64,000 bases of DNA. Source: Bedellia somnulentella (taxonomy: Eukaryota > Arthropoda > Insecta > Lepidoptera > Bedelliidae). The notes below the pieces were generated by a model. The model ran no database searches, was not told the origin of the DNA, and worked only from the letters and a program-made list of their open reading frames with translations. The position numbers and the translations under genes were made by a program. Shown here in pieces: positions 10,472-21,885 of this stretch. Numbering within the stretch: position 1 is the first letter of the stretch; every line of letters starts with the position of its first letter. The stretch spans positions 682,001 through 746,000 of the forward strand of contig OY755187.1 of NCBI GenBank assembly GCA_963576735.1, written 5' to 3'.

Positions 10472-10679
10472 TTCGTCCATCCTGACGACGTGTATGACCC
10501 CATACACGACATCAAGTGATAACCTTACATTCGGTCTGACATGCCTATATACAGTTACTAATCTCGAGCCTATTGAATGATGATTGAATATGAAATAATC
10601 ATACATAATAATGTGATAACAACGTTCTCAAGCTTTACGATACACATACTCCATAACTTATTTATAATTACTGATCTCT

Positions 10680-11614
10680 AACATTTCGAGGTACATAATA
10701 TCAGATAGTAAATCAACATTCTCGAACATTTCGAGGTACATAATATCAGATAGTAAATCAAAATTCTCGAACATTTCGAGGTACATAATATCAGGTAGTA
10801 AATCAACATTCTCGAACATTTCGAGGTACATAATATCAGATAGTAAATCAAAATTCTCGAACATTTCGAGGTACATAATATCAGATAGGAAATCAACATT
10901 CTCGAACATTTCGAGGTACATAATATCAGATAGTAAATCAACATTCTCGAACATTTCGAGGTACATAATATCAGATAGTAAATCAAAATTCTCGAACATT
11001 TCGAGGTACATAATATCAGGTAGTAAATCAACATTCTCGAACATTTCGAGGTACATAATATCAGATAGTAAATCAACATTCTCGAACATTTCGAGGTACA
11101 TAATATCAGATAGTAAATCAAAATTCTCGAACATTTCGAGGTACACAATATCAGGTAGTAAATCAACATTCTCGAACATTTCGAGGTACATAATATCAGA
11201 TAGTAAATCAACATTCTCGAACATTTCGAGGTACATAATATCAGATAGTAAATCAAAATTCTCGAACATTTCGAGGTAGATAATATCAGATAGGAAATCA
11301 ACATTCTCGAACATTTCGAGGTACATAATATCAGATAGTAAATCAACATTCTCGAACATTTCGAGGTACATAATATCAGATAGTAAATCAAAATTCTCGA
11401 ACATTTCGAGGTACATAATATCAGGTAGTAAATCAACATTCTCGAACATTTCGAGGTACATAATATCAGATAGTAAATCAAAATTCTCGAACATTTCGAG
11501 GTACATAATATCAGATAGGAAATCAACATTCTCGAACATTTCGAGGTTCATAATATCAGATAGTAAATCAACATTCTCGAACATTTCGAGGTACATAATA
11601 TCAGATAGTAAATC
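10680..11614. repeat. 45-bp minisatellite, about 21 copies, with trimer order
   Basis: Tandem units of 45 bases built around ATTCTCGAACATTTCGAGG and TACATAATATCAG. CTCGAACATTTCGAG is a short inverted repeat, giving a 5-bp stem. Because 45 is divisible by three, two minus-strand frames stay open (319 and 283 codons); these are artefacts of the repeat and not genes. Diagnostic variants (AACATT or AAAATT; AGATAGT, AGATAGG or AGGTAGT) recur mostly every third unit, giving a 135-bp higher-order pattern with two dimer interruptions. Confidence 0.95.
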
Positions 11615-11639
11615 CACATCAATCTTAAACCTAACATCT

Positions 11640-12114
11640 AATTCAATTCACGTGATAATACATATATAGACGTAATAAATAAAAGCGCATTTTTTTTTAA
11701 AAATAGTAAATTAATTTCGAAACAAAGATTTTACTAGCATAATATAAAAGACATCAATTATCCGAAACATCAGAGCTATTGCCATCGCTTGCATCACTAC
11801 TGGTCTCATCAGGTTCATCATCGTTAACGCTAAGAGCAGCTATGTGTATCCATGGCTGCATTCGTGAAACGGCAACAGCGGTTTTGCGCTTATTTTTCAT
11901 GCCCTCTGATGAAAATGGGTGCAGGTTTAGAGCGGCAAGTAAGAGACGACCTTCGGTTATTAAAGTTATAATTAGAATAAATGACAAGACAAGAATGAAC
12001 ATTGATTGATGATTGGCTTTGAGTGAACATCGTTTGAATGAAGGAATGATTGAATGAATTGGATATTTGTAAATATATATATACTGTTATACGTATATTC
12101 CAACAGTCCCCCTC
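11640..12114 (-). mobile_element. 3' LTR edge and polypurine tract of decayed copia-2
   Basis: On the minus strand the pol remnant is followed by GAGGGGGAC (polypurine tract, 12106-12114) and then TGTTGGAATATACG (LTR start at 12105), the same opening as Drosophila copia LTRs. The LTR continues to the left toward about 11640, where its end cannot be fixed because the matching 5' LTR is not found between 15.6 and 16.7 kb. Small open frames at 11754-12009 fall in this LTR and are not considered genes. Confidence 0.6.
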
Positions 12115-12222
12115 AAATATTCAAGTATTTACACAATTAGAACTGAAAGTAATTCTATAATTAATTCAATGTTTCATTGGACAATAAGATCACTTTTATT
12201 ATTTTAAGATTAACTACTTACT

Positions 12223-13322
12223 TTAATTACTATTATAAAAATCATATCTAATTTCACAATTTAAATTAATTTCAATAAACTTTGGAGTATGTACCATTTT
12301 CGTGAAGATATCGGCCAGTTGATTTCCTGTGGAAATATATTCTAGCTTTATTACTTTGTTAGTAATTTGTTCACGAGTAAAGTGGTACTTAACATCGATA
12401 TGCTTCGACCTTATGTGATTGGTCGGATTATTAGCTATACTAATACAGCTATTATTATCCTCAAATATAATAATTGGCAATTTTACTGAAATCAAAATAC
12501 TATTTAACAAAGATTTTATCCAAGTCGCGTCTCTAACTGCTTCAAATAAAGCCATATATTCAGCTTCCGTTGAGGAAGCAGCGACAGTGTTTTGCTTTCG
12601 TGTATTCCACGATATTGTACAATTATCGAACAATTTAAAAACATGTCCAGTTGTACTCTTTCTGTCAGTTATGTCGCCTCCCCAATCAGAATCTGCACAA
12701 CCAACAACCAGCTGTTTATAGTTACATTTTACATAGGTCAACTTTAAATCAACAGTGCCTTTTATGTACCTCAATAGATGTTTTAAGCAATTCCATAACT
12801 CCTCATTATTTTTACTTTGATATCGACTTAGAATACCTATTGCTGCACAAATGTCTGGCCGCGTACATAGCATCGCATACATAAGACACCCTATGACATT
12901 TTTACAAGGTGCATCATAATGTGCATCTGAACTTAAAACTACATGATCTAACTTTGATGGAAATGGTGATTTTGATGGATTACAATCACTCATGGAATAC
13001 TTGCTCAAAACACTTTTTAGGTATAAAGATTGATCCAAAGTTAACATACATTCAGTTCGTTCTATCTTAATGCCCAAAATAGTTTCAATTCATTCAAATC
13101 TGGCATACAGAATTCTTGCATTAAACGTTTTTTTTTATATAAATGCATATTTTGTTCACTTTTTGTACAAATTAACAGATCATCTACATCAAGAACAATG
13201 TATACATTTTCATTCATACTATTTTTATTTAAAATATATAAACAAGGATCGACCTGTGAATGCTCAAAACCGACAGCCTTAAGAGTATGATCGAAACGTT
13301 CAAACCAACACCGAGAAGATTG
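12223..13322 (-). pseudogene. Copia-2 RT C-terminus and RNase H
   Basis: The 284-residue frame 12223-13077 has the end of RT and RNase H of a copia pol: VIGCLMYAMLCTRPDICAA, CADSDWGGDITDRKSTTGH, ASSTEAEYMALFEA, EDNNSCISIANN and SKHIDVKYHF. Upstream (13078-13322) the RT catalytic block reads LDVDDLLIC but is broken by stops. It is part of the decayed copia-2. Confidence 0.82.
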
Positions 13323-13323
13323 T

Positions 13324-14775
13324 TTAACCGTACAATGTCTTATTTAATTTACAAACTTGATTAGGACTCGCTGAAACGCCCTTTGGCACTTCCATATAGA
13401 TGTCCTCTTTAAGGATTCCATTTAAAAACGCGGTTTTTACATCCATATGATGGGCATGTAAGTCAAACTGATTTGCAAGTGCTAAAATGAATCGAAAGGT
13501 TGTAATACGTGCTACTGGAGCGAACGTTTCGTCATAGTCCTGTAAGTATTGTTGTGTGAAGCCACGGGCGACTAGTCGCGCTTTATACCGTGTAGGCTCA
13601 CCCAACTCATTATTTTTAATTGTAAAAACCCATTTAGAACTAACAATATTGAGATTGTGAGGTCTTTCTACAAGACTCCATGTATTATTACTATTAATAG
13701 ACTCTATTTAATTTTCTATTGTTTTTAACCATTTACTAGTATCATCTCTATTAAAAATATCGTCATAATTATTAGGTAACATTAGATTTGCTGTAAGTGA
13801 TAGATAAGAGCCAGGATCATCTAATTGTTTATAATCAATTGTGGGCAAATTTTGAATTCTTTCACTACGTCTCAGTTTGCTAGATGAAGGTCCAGCTTCC
13901 GAGCTCATGAGGGGACTACCGTGTTTGTTGCCTATTAACTTTGCCGATTCACTATCGGGTTTATTAATTTCGGCGGGAATTTCAACTCGCACCAAATTGT
14001 TGACAGGTCTAGAGGATTCAAAATTCAACTCGTCAAATACAACATCCCTTGCAATTAGGAACTGATAATTTTCTACATTTATTAATTTATAACCATTTCT
14101 GTCGTAACCGACTATTATGGCTTTAAATGACTTTTCATCAAACTTCGACCCCTTTGTTTTATCATGAACATATGCAGTAGAACCGAATATTTTTAAATGA
14201 TTAATCTTCGGTGTTTTATTATGCCACATTTCGTATGGTGTTTTATTATTAGGAAGCGCTTTTGTGGGCAGTCTATTTGTTATATATGTAGATGTTAATA
14301 TAGCTTCACCCCAATATGACTTATCTAACTTCGCACTTGTAACCAATGTTCGCGCCATTTCGGTTAACGTACGATTCATGCGCTCTGCGACACCATTTTG
14401 CTGTGGCGTGTATGGTACAGTTAAATGATAAGTTATCCCCTTGCAAACACAGTAATTTTTGAACTCATTAGACAGATATTCTCGCCCATTATCACAATAC
14501 AAATTAGTTACTTTGAAGTTAAATAGATTCTCACTCTTAGCTACAAAATCTTGAAAACATTTAAGTACCTCTAACCTAGCATACATTAAATATGTAACAG
14601 TATAATGCGTAAAATCGTCAATAAAAGTTACAAAATAATTTTTATCGTCGATAGTAGTAGGCTTAATCGGGCTGCATACATCAGAGTGGATAATAAACAA
14701 TGGTCGGTTATTATTAGTCTTATCTTTACTTTCAGAAAAAGGTAATCGAGCCGAGTATGCAAGGCTCACATAACT
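13324..14775 (-). pseudogene. Copia-2 integrase and RT N-terminal half
   Basis: Frame 13708-14769 (353 aa) is integrase: IIHSDVCSPIK (D), YCDNGREYLS (D) and QQNGVAERMNRTL (E), so the DDE triad is present, followed by the integrase-RT linker SSKLRRSERIQNLP. Frame 13324-13605 is the RT start: RYKARLVARGFTQQY, DVKTAFLNGILKEDIYMEV and VCKLNKTLYG. The two are out of frame with each other and with the RNase H block. Confidence 0.84.
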
Positions 14776-14822
14776 CGTCCGTAGGTATTACAATATTATC
14801 AATAATTTTACAGTCGCGTTCA

Positions 14823-15581
14823 TCAACTACATTTTTTTAAAATATTAAATTTTTGTTTATTTAAATGGCCAAGTCGACCATGCCACAATTTATATTCTTT
14901 TAAACTATCTTGTTGATTTTCAGAAGCTATATTTAAATTACACTGAGATTCATTAATTGGAAAAGTAATACTAAATAAGTTATTTATATTCTCCCCAGTC
15001 ATATAACATTTATTTTCTTTGCTAAATATTCGAACGCAATTATTACCAAAAATAACCGACATACCAGTCTGCTGTATGCGATTTACCGATAATAAAATAT
15101 ACCTTACCTCTGGTGAATACAAAACATCATCGATTGAACCAAAAATTCCTAAATTTGTTGTCACCTCTATTCTCCCTTTACCGAATGCAAGTATCGAAGC
15201 TCTATTTTTAGCAACACCGATCTTTATGGGTGTAGGTAGTTGCATGTAGGAAGTAAACACATCCTTAACATTCACAATGTGATCTGTCGCTCCAGAATTT
15301 GTTCGTCGTGCGCTGCGCACTCGGTCATGTCGCTCACGTAACACCGCCAACTCCTTCTCTCGAACCAGTTCCCTGGCGCGGTCGAGCTCTTGCTCGACCA
15401 CTGACAGCACTCGCTGGCTACGGCTCCGGGAGCGTCGCACAGGGCTTCTACTGCGCGATGCATGGGCAACTCGGGATCTATGCCGAGTGCGGCTCCTAGA
15501 AGGAGTCTCCAAGCGTCGCTGTTCATTCTCTCCTTCCATTGTCCTCAAACTTAAAGTAAAGTTATAAAACCATAAATTCAA
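14823..15581 (-). pseudogene. Copia-2 gag remnant and protease
   Basis: Reads a short Arg/Ser-rich stretch (RSRTRHRSRVAHASRSRS) and a helical piece (QELDRARELVREKELAVL), then directly SGATDHIVNV, the protease block, and the pre-integrase motif LWHGRLGHLNKQKF. The active-site Asp of the usual DSGA is Asn here (TNSGATDHI), and most of gag, with its zinc knuckle, is missing. The domain is therefore inactive. The first Met of the open frame lies in non-homologous sequence; MEGENE at about 15540 is a better start. Confidence 0.7.
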
Positions 15582-16714
15582 TGAACTATGAAATCATGTT
15601 AACCCATAGAGAAATTAGAGTAGAGCCATCCACTTTCGGTCAAAATTTCCCTTATTACCGGCCCCAATAACAAAGCAGAACTACAACTCTGAACAGTGAA
15701 AGAAGCAATAAAATGAAAACACAAATTTGGCTTAAAAAACATGGATCAGAATAATGTAGGAACTATAATGTGCATTATTCAATAAACTCCCGTACTAACA
15801 ATAACACCATGGATATATATTCACTTTATTTATATGTATCAATAGTAGTATCTAATTAGTATATATTGTAGTACTACTAGTAATTAATATTTATTCTTGA
15901 ATAAGCCACCTTTCATGGTAAATACGTTAGAATTACACTCTATATTAAGACTACTCACGATACAGGCCTAGCCTAGTGCGAGGGTCACTGACACCCTCAT
16001 ACATCACCAATATTATTGTTTGTTTAACACCAATTGTAAACATTCAAATAATTAAACAATATTTATTCTTAATCTGCACGGTGTCCATAAAAAGAAAATC
16101 CTGTCAAGCAAGTGAAAGGTCTTCTACTGAATTTAGCTAATTTTTAGATCATTGAGTTATATTTAATCTAGGAAATAACATTCCTATCTTTTCCATTTAA
16201 TAAGAGACCCCGTTGATATGTGTTTAATATTAATAACATGCAAATATAAACCATATGTATCATTAATTCATTATAGTAGAAATTCCACCAATTAGGAATA
16301 CTATTTTATTAAAGTTTATCACGTTATTATTATTTTATTGGTTTCAACATTATCTAATAAAATCCATACATATATTTTACGTGGTTACTATAAAGTGAAA
16401 ATGAGAATATTAAAATTTAGAATATTTCAATAATATATATAAATAGGTGTTTCCGGTGATCTGAACCAATACCACTGGAGAGCAGCCCCAACCGGATACA
16501 AGTTCTGTTCCGCCAAAGACTCAAATCCTAATTAGAACGATAAGGGGTAGCTATTGCCACAAACTGAACCTATCGGTTTAACATTCAATGAAACACTTGA
16601 ATATCTATGTTGTTTTAATTACCCCATAGTACAGTAATAAATTAAAAGAAATAAAATGAAGTACATCACCTTTTACAACGCTTGTAGACGTAGAATTTTC
16701 TTCCACTTCTGAGA
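15582..16714. other. AT-rich interior of the 556-bp-LTR element, no gene seen
   Basis: No open frame of note and no recognised protein. A GC-richer stretch near 16450-16570 and the leader next to the right LTR are the only distinct parts. It probably represents the 5' leader of the carrier element. Confidence 0.5.
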
Positions 16715-17270
16715 TGTTAGACTTCAGGATGTTATAATAAAACTTCTAGTCTTCCAGTGAACTCTGTATATTTCTTATGTACAAACTATTCACGATAACC
16801 TCAAATACAAGTTGTTAACACTTCAAAAGCCAGAAACCGAATGACGTCAGTTGGTGTAGTCAGGGTATTTATACACACGTGTAAACAACTTTCCCCTTCT
16901 ACACAAAAACACTTTATTTTAACTAATTTATCTAATTTACTAAATTTAAAGCATTATAGTGTTATGGAAATTCATTAAATAAATAGAAATGATTTTACAA
17001 AACATAATACCAAGATATAATCATTGAATATAACTTTATATATAATATAGACACTGAATATTTGCAATGATAACAAATCCATTTCAATTAATCAAACTAA
17101 TGTCTTTTAACTATGAATAATCATAATATAATTATAAATGATTTGAGAAAACAGTAATACTTAAAAATAAATATTAACGTATAAGTTTACCCTCAAATAA
17201 TTGATGGCACATATTACAAAAACACAATTTCAACAACATCTGCTGACCAAAATATAATTAGAACCTTACA
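16715..17270 (-). repeat. LTR of the 556-bp-LTR element (right copy)
   Basis: Second 556-base LTR, same as 9916-10471. It is followed by CTTG, the target duplication, and then by LINE-RH gag sequence. Confidence 0.9.
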
Positions 17271-17350
17271 CTTGACAGTCTCTCCATCTCAGATCCTTCT
17301 TTTCTTTGCATAGTTAGTTTGCCAGTCTGTTGCGCTGGTGATCTATTTGA
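17271..17350 (-). pseudogene. LINE-RH copy A ORF1 start
   Basis: On the minus strand an ATG at 17311-17309 opens MQRKEGSEMERLS, which continues in frame across the removed 556-bp-LTR element into SKANKLYQEAKLQTE (9880-9915). About 40 bases of 5' UTR separate this start from the TTAGG-like repeats at 17351. Confidence 0.68.
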
Positions 17351-17390
17351 TTAGGTTAGGTTAGGTTATGTTAGGTTAGGTCAGGTTAAG
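17351..17390. repeat. Degenerate TTAGG telomere-type repeats
   Basis: Six TTAGG-like units with point changes (TTATG, TCAGG), followed by GGTTAAG and an 11-T run. TTAGG is the ancestral insect telomere repeat. The stretch sits exactly between the 5' end of LINE-RH copy A and the poly(A) of another minus-strand copy. Confidence 0.8.
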
Positions 17391-18000
17391 TTTTTTTTTT
17401 TAAAAATTGCATTCATACCCTGCTTCATGGGTAAAGCAGACCTTATATATCTTTGTTGTTTGTTTAAGGTTAAAAAGAAAGTGGCACAGCCACTCCACAT
17501 ACAACTTCTTAATTTTAGTACGTTATTTGTATGATGGTGACAAGTTTACACTGATGATTTAAATTATTAACGATAATAATATAGATATTTTTGATAGCAC
17601 GGTGACATCTATAAAGTCAAGTTTGACCCGGCAGTACTTTGACGACAACCAGTAGCAGGCACCTTGTTAATGTTTAAATATTGTTTTGTAATGTAGTACA
17701 TTTATATTTAATTAAAAAAAGAAAAAAAAAGTTCTCTGCAGTATAATCAAATTAATTATTACAAAGTTAACATAACCTGTTTTTTCCTTATGCTAGCAAG
17801 ATATTATGTGTGAAGATTTATAAATGGCTAAAAGATAATTCATTTAGTTTGTATCAAAAAGTTTTAATGCTGTAAATCTTCCGAATAAAATAAAATATAA
17901 TAAATGAGTATTGCCAGCTAGTTAGATATTTGTCGACAGTTTCCTATTTTCTTCATATGGATAATATGGGTAACAATTTGTACATCTATATTCATAATAC
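17391..18000 (-). mobile_element. 3' end of a further LINE-RH copy (A2)
   Basis: Begins (plus strand) with T11 and then carries a small hairpin CTGCTTCATGGGTAAAGCAG. The same arrangement, T8 and then CTCCGCTCATGGGTGAAGACGGAG, starts the 3' UTR of copy C at 39431. The two hairpins share the loop CATGGGT but have different, still paired stems. No coding sequence is left before LINE-PHD begins, so this is a 5'-truncated or overwritten copy. No gene is seen between 17.4 and 18.0 kb. Confidence 0.55.
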
Positions 18001-18082
18001 GACTAAACAAGAACTAAACAAGAATAAACTTACGATCGTTGCGTCCGCGCATTGTGCGCATACAAAATAAAATAAAATTACA

Positions 18083-19090
18083 AAGGTTAAGTGCGTGATT
18101 TGTAATAAGATAGTGAATAAACGCTATTCGGGAGTGCAATGTAGTAAATGCTGCCGCTGGGTGCACGGCGCATGTGCATCATTGAACAATGAACAGTTAA
18201 TTGCACTCTCGGCAACCGACTCGCTGGACTGGAAGTGTAGAAGCTGTACGGGGAAGGCTAAGACCAAGAGGATCTCCGTTAAAACCCCCGATCCAGAGGA
18301 CGAAGAATCAGATCAAGAAATTGATCCAGCCACGAATCTCAATCAACAAGTGAAGCAGGGGGTAGCCGCGGAAATACTATCGGAATACGCCGAGAAGTAC
18401 GAGAAGTTGTTCGGCAGGAACTGCAACGCTCGCTTGGTTTCTACTCGGAAAAAATTGACGAATATGAAAAGAAGATATTAGAATACGAAGATAAGATGAG
18501 AGTTCTAGAAAACCAATGTAAAGACGTGCGCAATAACTACAAGAATGTCACAATTTTATTGGATACCCTCGAACAAAAAATAAATCGTCTGGAACAATCT
18601 AAAATGATCAACGACATTGAAATATGTGGCGTTAGTGAGACGGAGCATGAGAACTTAATTAACGTAGCGGCGAAAATCAGCACTGCTCTAAACCAAAAGC
18701 AGGAGAACATTCTACACGCATATCGCAAGAAGAAACCGTCCCGCGCGCTAACCGGCGCTGCGGGCCCCGCGTCGCCGGCGCCCGTCATCGTGACGCTGAA
18801 GGACGGGACTCGCGACCGATGGCTCGAGGCTGCCAGGGCCTCCAAGCTGCACGCTAAGGACATCGGGATGGACCAGGACTCTGCGATACACATACGTGAG
18901 GCACTTAGCCCAACGACCGCGTATCTATTATGGAAGGCAAAAAACGACCTTAGGAACACAACTCTGCAAGTACGTATGGTGCAAAAATGGATTGATTATG
19001 GCACGTAAAACGGATATGGACAAAATGGTACATTCTATAAGGTCAGTCAGTGATATCGAGCGCATCTCCAAACTGCTCAAGACAACCTAG
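18083..19090 (+). pseudogene. LINE-PHD ORF1: PHD finger, coiled coil, FP25-like domain
   Basis: Reads KCVICNKIVN...CSKCCRWVHGACASL...WKCRSC, a PHD-type C4HC3 zinc finger, then a coiled coil (YEKKILEYEDKMRVLENQC; DTLEQKINRLEQSK), then a domain resembling the C-terminus of baculovirus FP25 (HIREALSPTTAYLLWKAK, then CKYVWCKNGLIMARK). Two frameshifts are evident: near 18410, between the finger and the coil, and near 18965, inside the last domain. No ATG precedes the finger in frame; GTG at 18095 is not a credible start, so the N-terminus is damaged. The role would be RNA binding and assembly of the element's RNP. Confidence 0.78.
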
Positions 19091-19223
19091 GTATGTCAAC
19101 CATTTTATATTATTTGTGTTTAGATAACGGGTAGGAGACACTATCCTACCCATATCACTAGCTGATAAAGTCTCTCAATTTTAGTTCAACGTATAATATA
19201 CCCACCCAACTTCGATTTACTTT

Positions 19224-20083
19224 ATGGATAATTGGAATACTAAGAATTTGAATGAAATAACGGTCAACAGCTGGACTGAATTTGCACAAGTCATACCTAG
19301 GAAATGTAACAAACTATCCATACTTCACGTGAATATACGATCTATGATAAAGAATCACTGCCACCTTGAATATATAATTGCTACTAGCCCTACTATTATC
19401 CACTTCATAGTGATAACCGAGGCAAATATCTCAGAAATAACGAAACCCCTGTTCGAACTCCAAGATTATTCTATGTACACCGAGCTACGTTGCGGTAGGA
19501 ATGGAGGCGGCATCATAGTGTATGCCCACAAGAGCGTATCCTTACTTCGAATTCCAGTCTTAACAGTGAATTTTGAGTGTCTTATTGGTGAAGTTCAAGT
19601 CCATAGTGATTATAAGTGTATCCTGTGTGTTATATATCGTCCGCCCAAATTAAGTGAACCCCTGTTTATTAGTGAACTATCACGTGTAATCACCAAACAT
19701 AGTGTCAAAAAAAACTGCATAGTCATCGGTGACATGAATATTGATATTTTATGTTGTAATAATATCGCGCGTTCCTACTTAAACTTATTGCATGAACTTG
19801 GTTTTGAATCTCACATAAACCAGTTTACTAGAATAGAAAACTCAAAAAAACGTGCATCGATTATATATTCTTCCATGACATGTACCTGTGCGATAATGAT
19901 AAGAGTGCTAGGAGGGCGAATGGCGCGCGGCGGGGCGAGGGAGGGGCACTCACGCCTCGATCGTCCGTAGTGCGCCATGCGCTCGCCGACCACTTCATAA
20001 CCGGTTTTGCGCTTATCAGCTGTAACCCAACCTCGTCATTCACCACCTTCAGCAAATTAGATAACGAAAAGGTTTGGGACCAG
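19224..20083 (+). pseudogene. LINE-PHD ORF2 endonuclease
   Basis: Starts at ATG 19224 (MDNWNTKNLNEITVNSW). AP-endonuclease motifs: LHVNIRSM, VITEANI, RCGRNGGGIIVYAH, CVIYRPP and CIVIGDMNIDIL. Near 19850 a frameshift moves the frame; the continuation reads IDYIFFHDMYLCDND and DHFITGFALI up to the DT1 insertion at 20083. A GC-rich patch (19905-19985) lies just after the shift. Confidence 0.82.
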
Positions 20084-21885
20084 CGGGGCAAGCACGAGCA
20101 AAAATGGCCATGTCGATATACACACTATCTTATCGAAGTTTTCTATCGATCTCTTTCCCAAACTGCGAGCACGAGGCGTACTGTACATATTACTCGATAC
20201 AACCATCGAGCCCGTTAAGTGTTATCGAGCTGTGAAAGTTGTGGTATTGAACCATTTGACCGACATTTACAGTTCAATCAATTAAGGCTAGTTTCAGACT
20301 CTAAACACCTTCAAAGTCACTTCCAAGTAAACGTTTTGTTGTCTATTATTATCACCCTAGTAAATTAAAAATACATTGACCACAGTGAACAGTCGTGCAC
20401 ACATTCAACTCTTGAATTAGTAGGATAACATTACACATAACATAACTGACAGATGATTCAACCATACATATTTTTACCAAAATAAACAATAATGGCTGCT
20501 CATCGCAAGTAACGAAATTGAAAATGGTATCAGGGATTATGAACGATTAAGACGAATCTGCAACGAAAAACTGTAAGTATTTAACTCATAGAAACCACTA
20601 TGATACATCGTTATGCTGCAAAATGCCGATACTGAAGAAGAGTTGTTAATTTGTGAATTAAAGACTATCAGTTATTTTCCGTCAGAATTCAAGCAGCACT
20701 GTGTCCAAGAAATGTGACGATATAGTCTAAATTAATACGAGATCATATTAAGTCAACCTCAAAGTTATAAAAGAAAACCTGCATATAACGTATATGTGCG
20801 TTTTCTTGTGCACAAACTACCTTTTTAAAAAACTACAAACTAGTCCACTTAGTCAAGCAATTTCATAAAATAACAGCCGGTTTGTAAAGTACAGTGGAAA
20901 TAAAAGCTAAGATCTAGGCAGCAACCCAAGGTATGTTTACATTAATAACAATGCAACAGTTTAAAGTTTGGAATAAGCCAACTAACAAGAAACAAATGAA
21001 ACTTTTATGCTATGTTATGGTATTGCTATGTAGGCCTACATTATGTTATTTATTGTAGGCCTAGAATCAGCATTTTCAATATTTTTTTGAACTTAACTAC
21101 TAAAACTACCTAGGTTGTATTTATTTACATGTGGAGTAGGAAGAATTCAGCCACAACTCATATAGTAATGAGATTTGAGATGATGATAATTATTGGCAAA
21201 CATATTTATTTGTATATAGGGTTTACTTAGAATTAACATTACCGCATGTTGTTGTATGAGGCAACTAAAATTTTGGGCCCTCTTAACGTTTTTTGGGCAA
21301 TGGCAGAGTCCATTATGATTTTACCACCAAATTGTTTCATTTAAATGTATCTTATGTAACTGAAAACATATTTTTAATTAGTTTTATTGAGTTGCTAATG
21401 TTTATTGTGTATAGTGTCGGTTGTTGTTAGAGGCAAAGTCCCTGAAGGATTTCTATTTTTGAGGCTCTATGGTTAGGGTAATTTATTAATCCTATTTACA
21501 TTTTTATTTATTTTCCAAAGAGGGTAGGTTTTGGAAAATATATAAAAATGCCTATAAAGCAGTGTAAGAGGAACACCATGATCTATTGCCAACAATTATC
21601 TGTAATATTTTCTTTAATTTCAGGATAATGCAGTAGTTAAGATCAAAAAAGTATTGTGGTATGAACAAAATAAAAGGTAAACTTTAAAATTAATCTTAAT
21701 TAATTAAAATGTGAATTGTTTCTTTCCTTCTAGCTTTAGCATGTCTTAGTTTTCTTTATTTGGCAAATCAAAATCCTCTTATGTTATTTTTTTTACTACT
21801 TAAATTAATTATTACATACATAGATTTTAAAATACAGTAACATTGAATACTTTACACAGAAGGTGCAAAACATAATGTATCAACA

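Larger units (their letters stand above)
9916..17270 (-). mobile_element. Non-autonomous LTR element with 556-bp LTRs
   Basis: Two 556-base direct repeats (9916-10471 and 16715-17270) that read identical, beginning TGTTAGAC and ending CCTTACA, enclose 6.2 kb. The insertion lies in ORF1 of LINE-RH copy A with a CTTG duplication (a 5-base ACTTG reading is also possible, because the LTR ends in A); removing it restores the gag reading frame. The interior has no intact gene: a 45-bp minisatellite, a decayed minus-strand copia pol with its own 3' LTR edge, and AT-rich DNA. The coding-strand sequence next to the right LTR is TCTCAGAAGTGGAAG, a possible primer site that I cannot assign to a tRNA. 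Identical LTRs around decayed coding DNA imply a non-autonomous carrier. Confidence 0.85.
1..17350 (-). mobile_element. LINE-RH copy A, nested non-LTR retrotransposon
   Basis: A minus-strand non-LTR retrotransposon whose parts read from right to left: ORF1 start (ATG complement 17309-17311), coiled-coil gag (9539-9915), gag C-terminus with zinc knuckles (4280-5022), endonuclease, reverse transcriptase and RNase H (155-4260). The 3' UTR runs off the left edge; in copy C the RNase H stop lies about 300 bases from the poly(A), so roughly 150 bases are missing here. The element is split by copia-1 (TSD ACTAC), by the 556-bp-LTR element (TSD CTTG), by a tRNA-like insertion (16-bp TSD) and by an S2 SINE piece. 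Removing the insertions restores colinearity with copy C. Frameshifts and a lost RT active site make it dead. It belongs to a LINE group with an apurinic-type endonuclease and a C-terminal RNase H; the exact clade (I, LOA or R1-related) is not settled. Confidence 0.88.

Noticed and set aside
10680..11614. CRISPR-like array
   Set aside because: Units are directly adjacent with no variable spacers, and the context is eukaryotic.
10658..11617. Two long overlapping minus-strand frames (319 and 283 codons) of repeated peptides
   Set aside because: The repeat unit is 45 bases, divisible by three, so any stop-free frame stays open. There is no codon-type evidence, and both frames read through the same repeat.
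11754..12009. Small opposite frames (82 and 76 codons) left of copia-2
   Set aside because: They lie in the copia-2 3' LTR and have no recognisable domain.
15272..15526. Alternative frame MNSDAWRLLLGAAL in the copia-2 gag region
   Set aside because: The other frame leads directly into the protease block; this one ends without any pol motif, although a gag role cannot be fully excluded.
18083..18481. Host PHD-finger chromatin gene
   Set aside because: The finger is followed by a coiled coil and FP25-like domain and then by a LINE endonuclease on the same strand, which is the layout of a retrotransposon ORF1.
18896..19090. Baculovirus-derived gene from the FP25-like domain
   Set aside because: The domain is in frame-shifted continuity with LINE ORF1, and no other viral gene is near.
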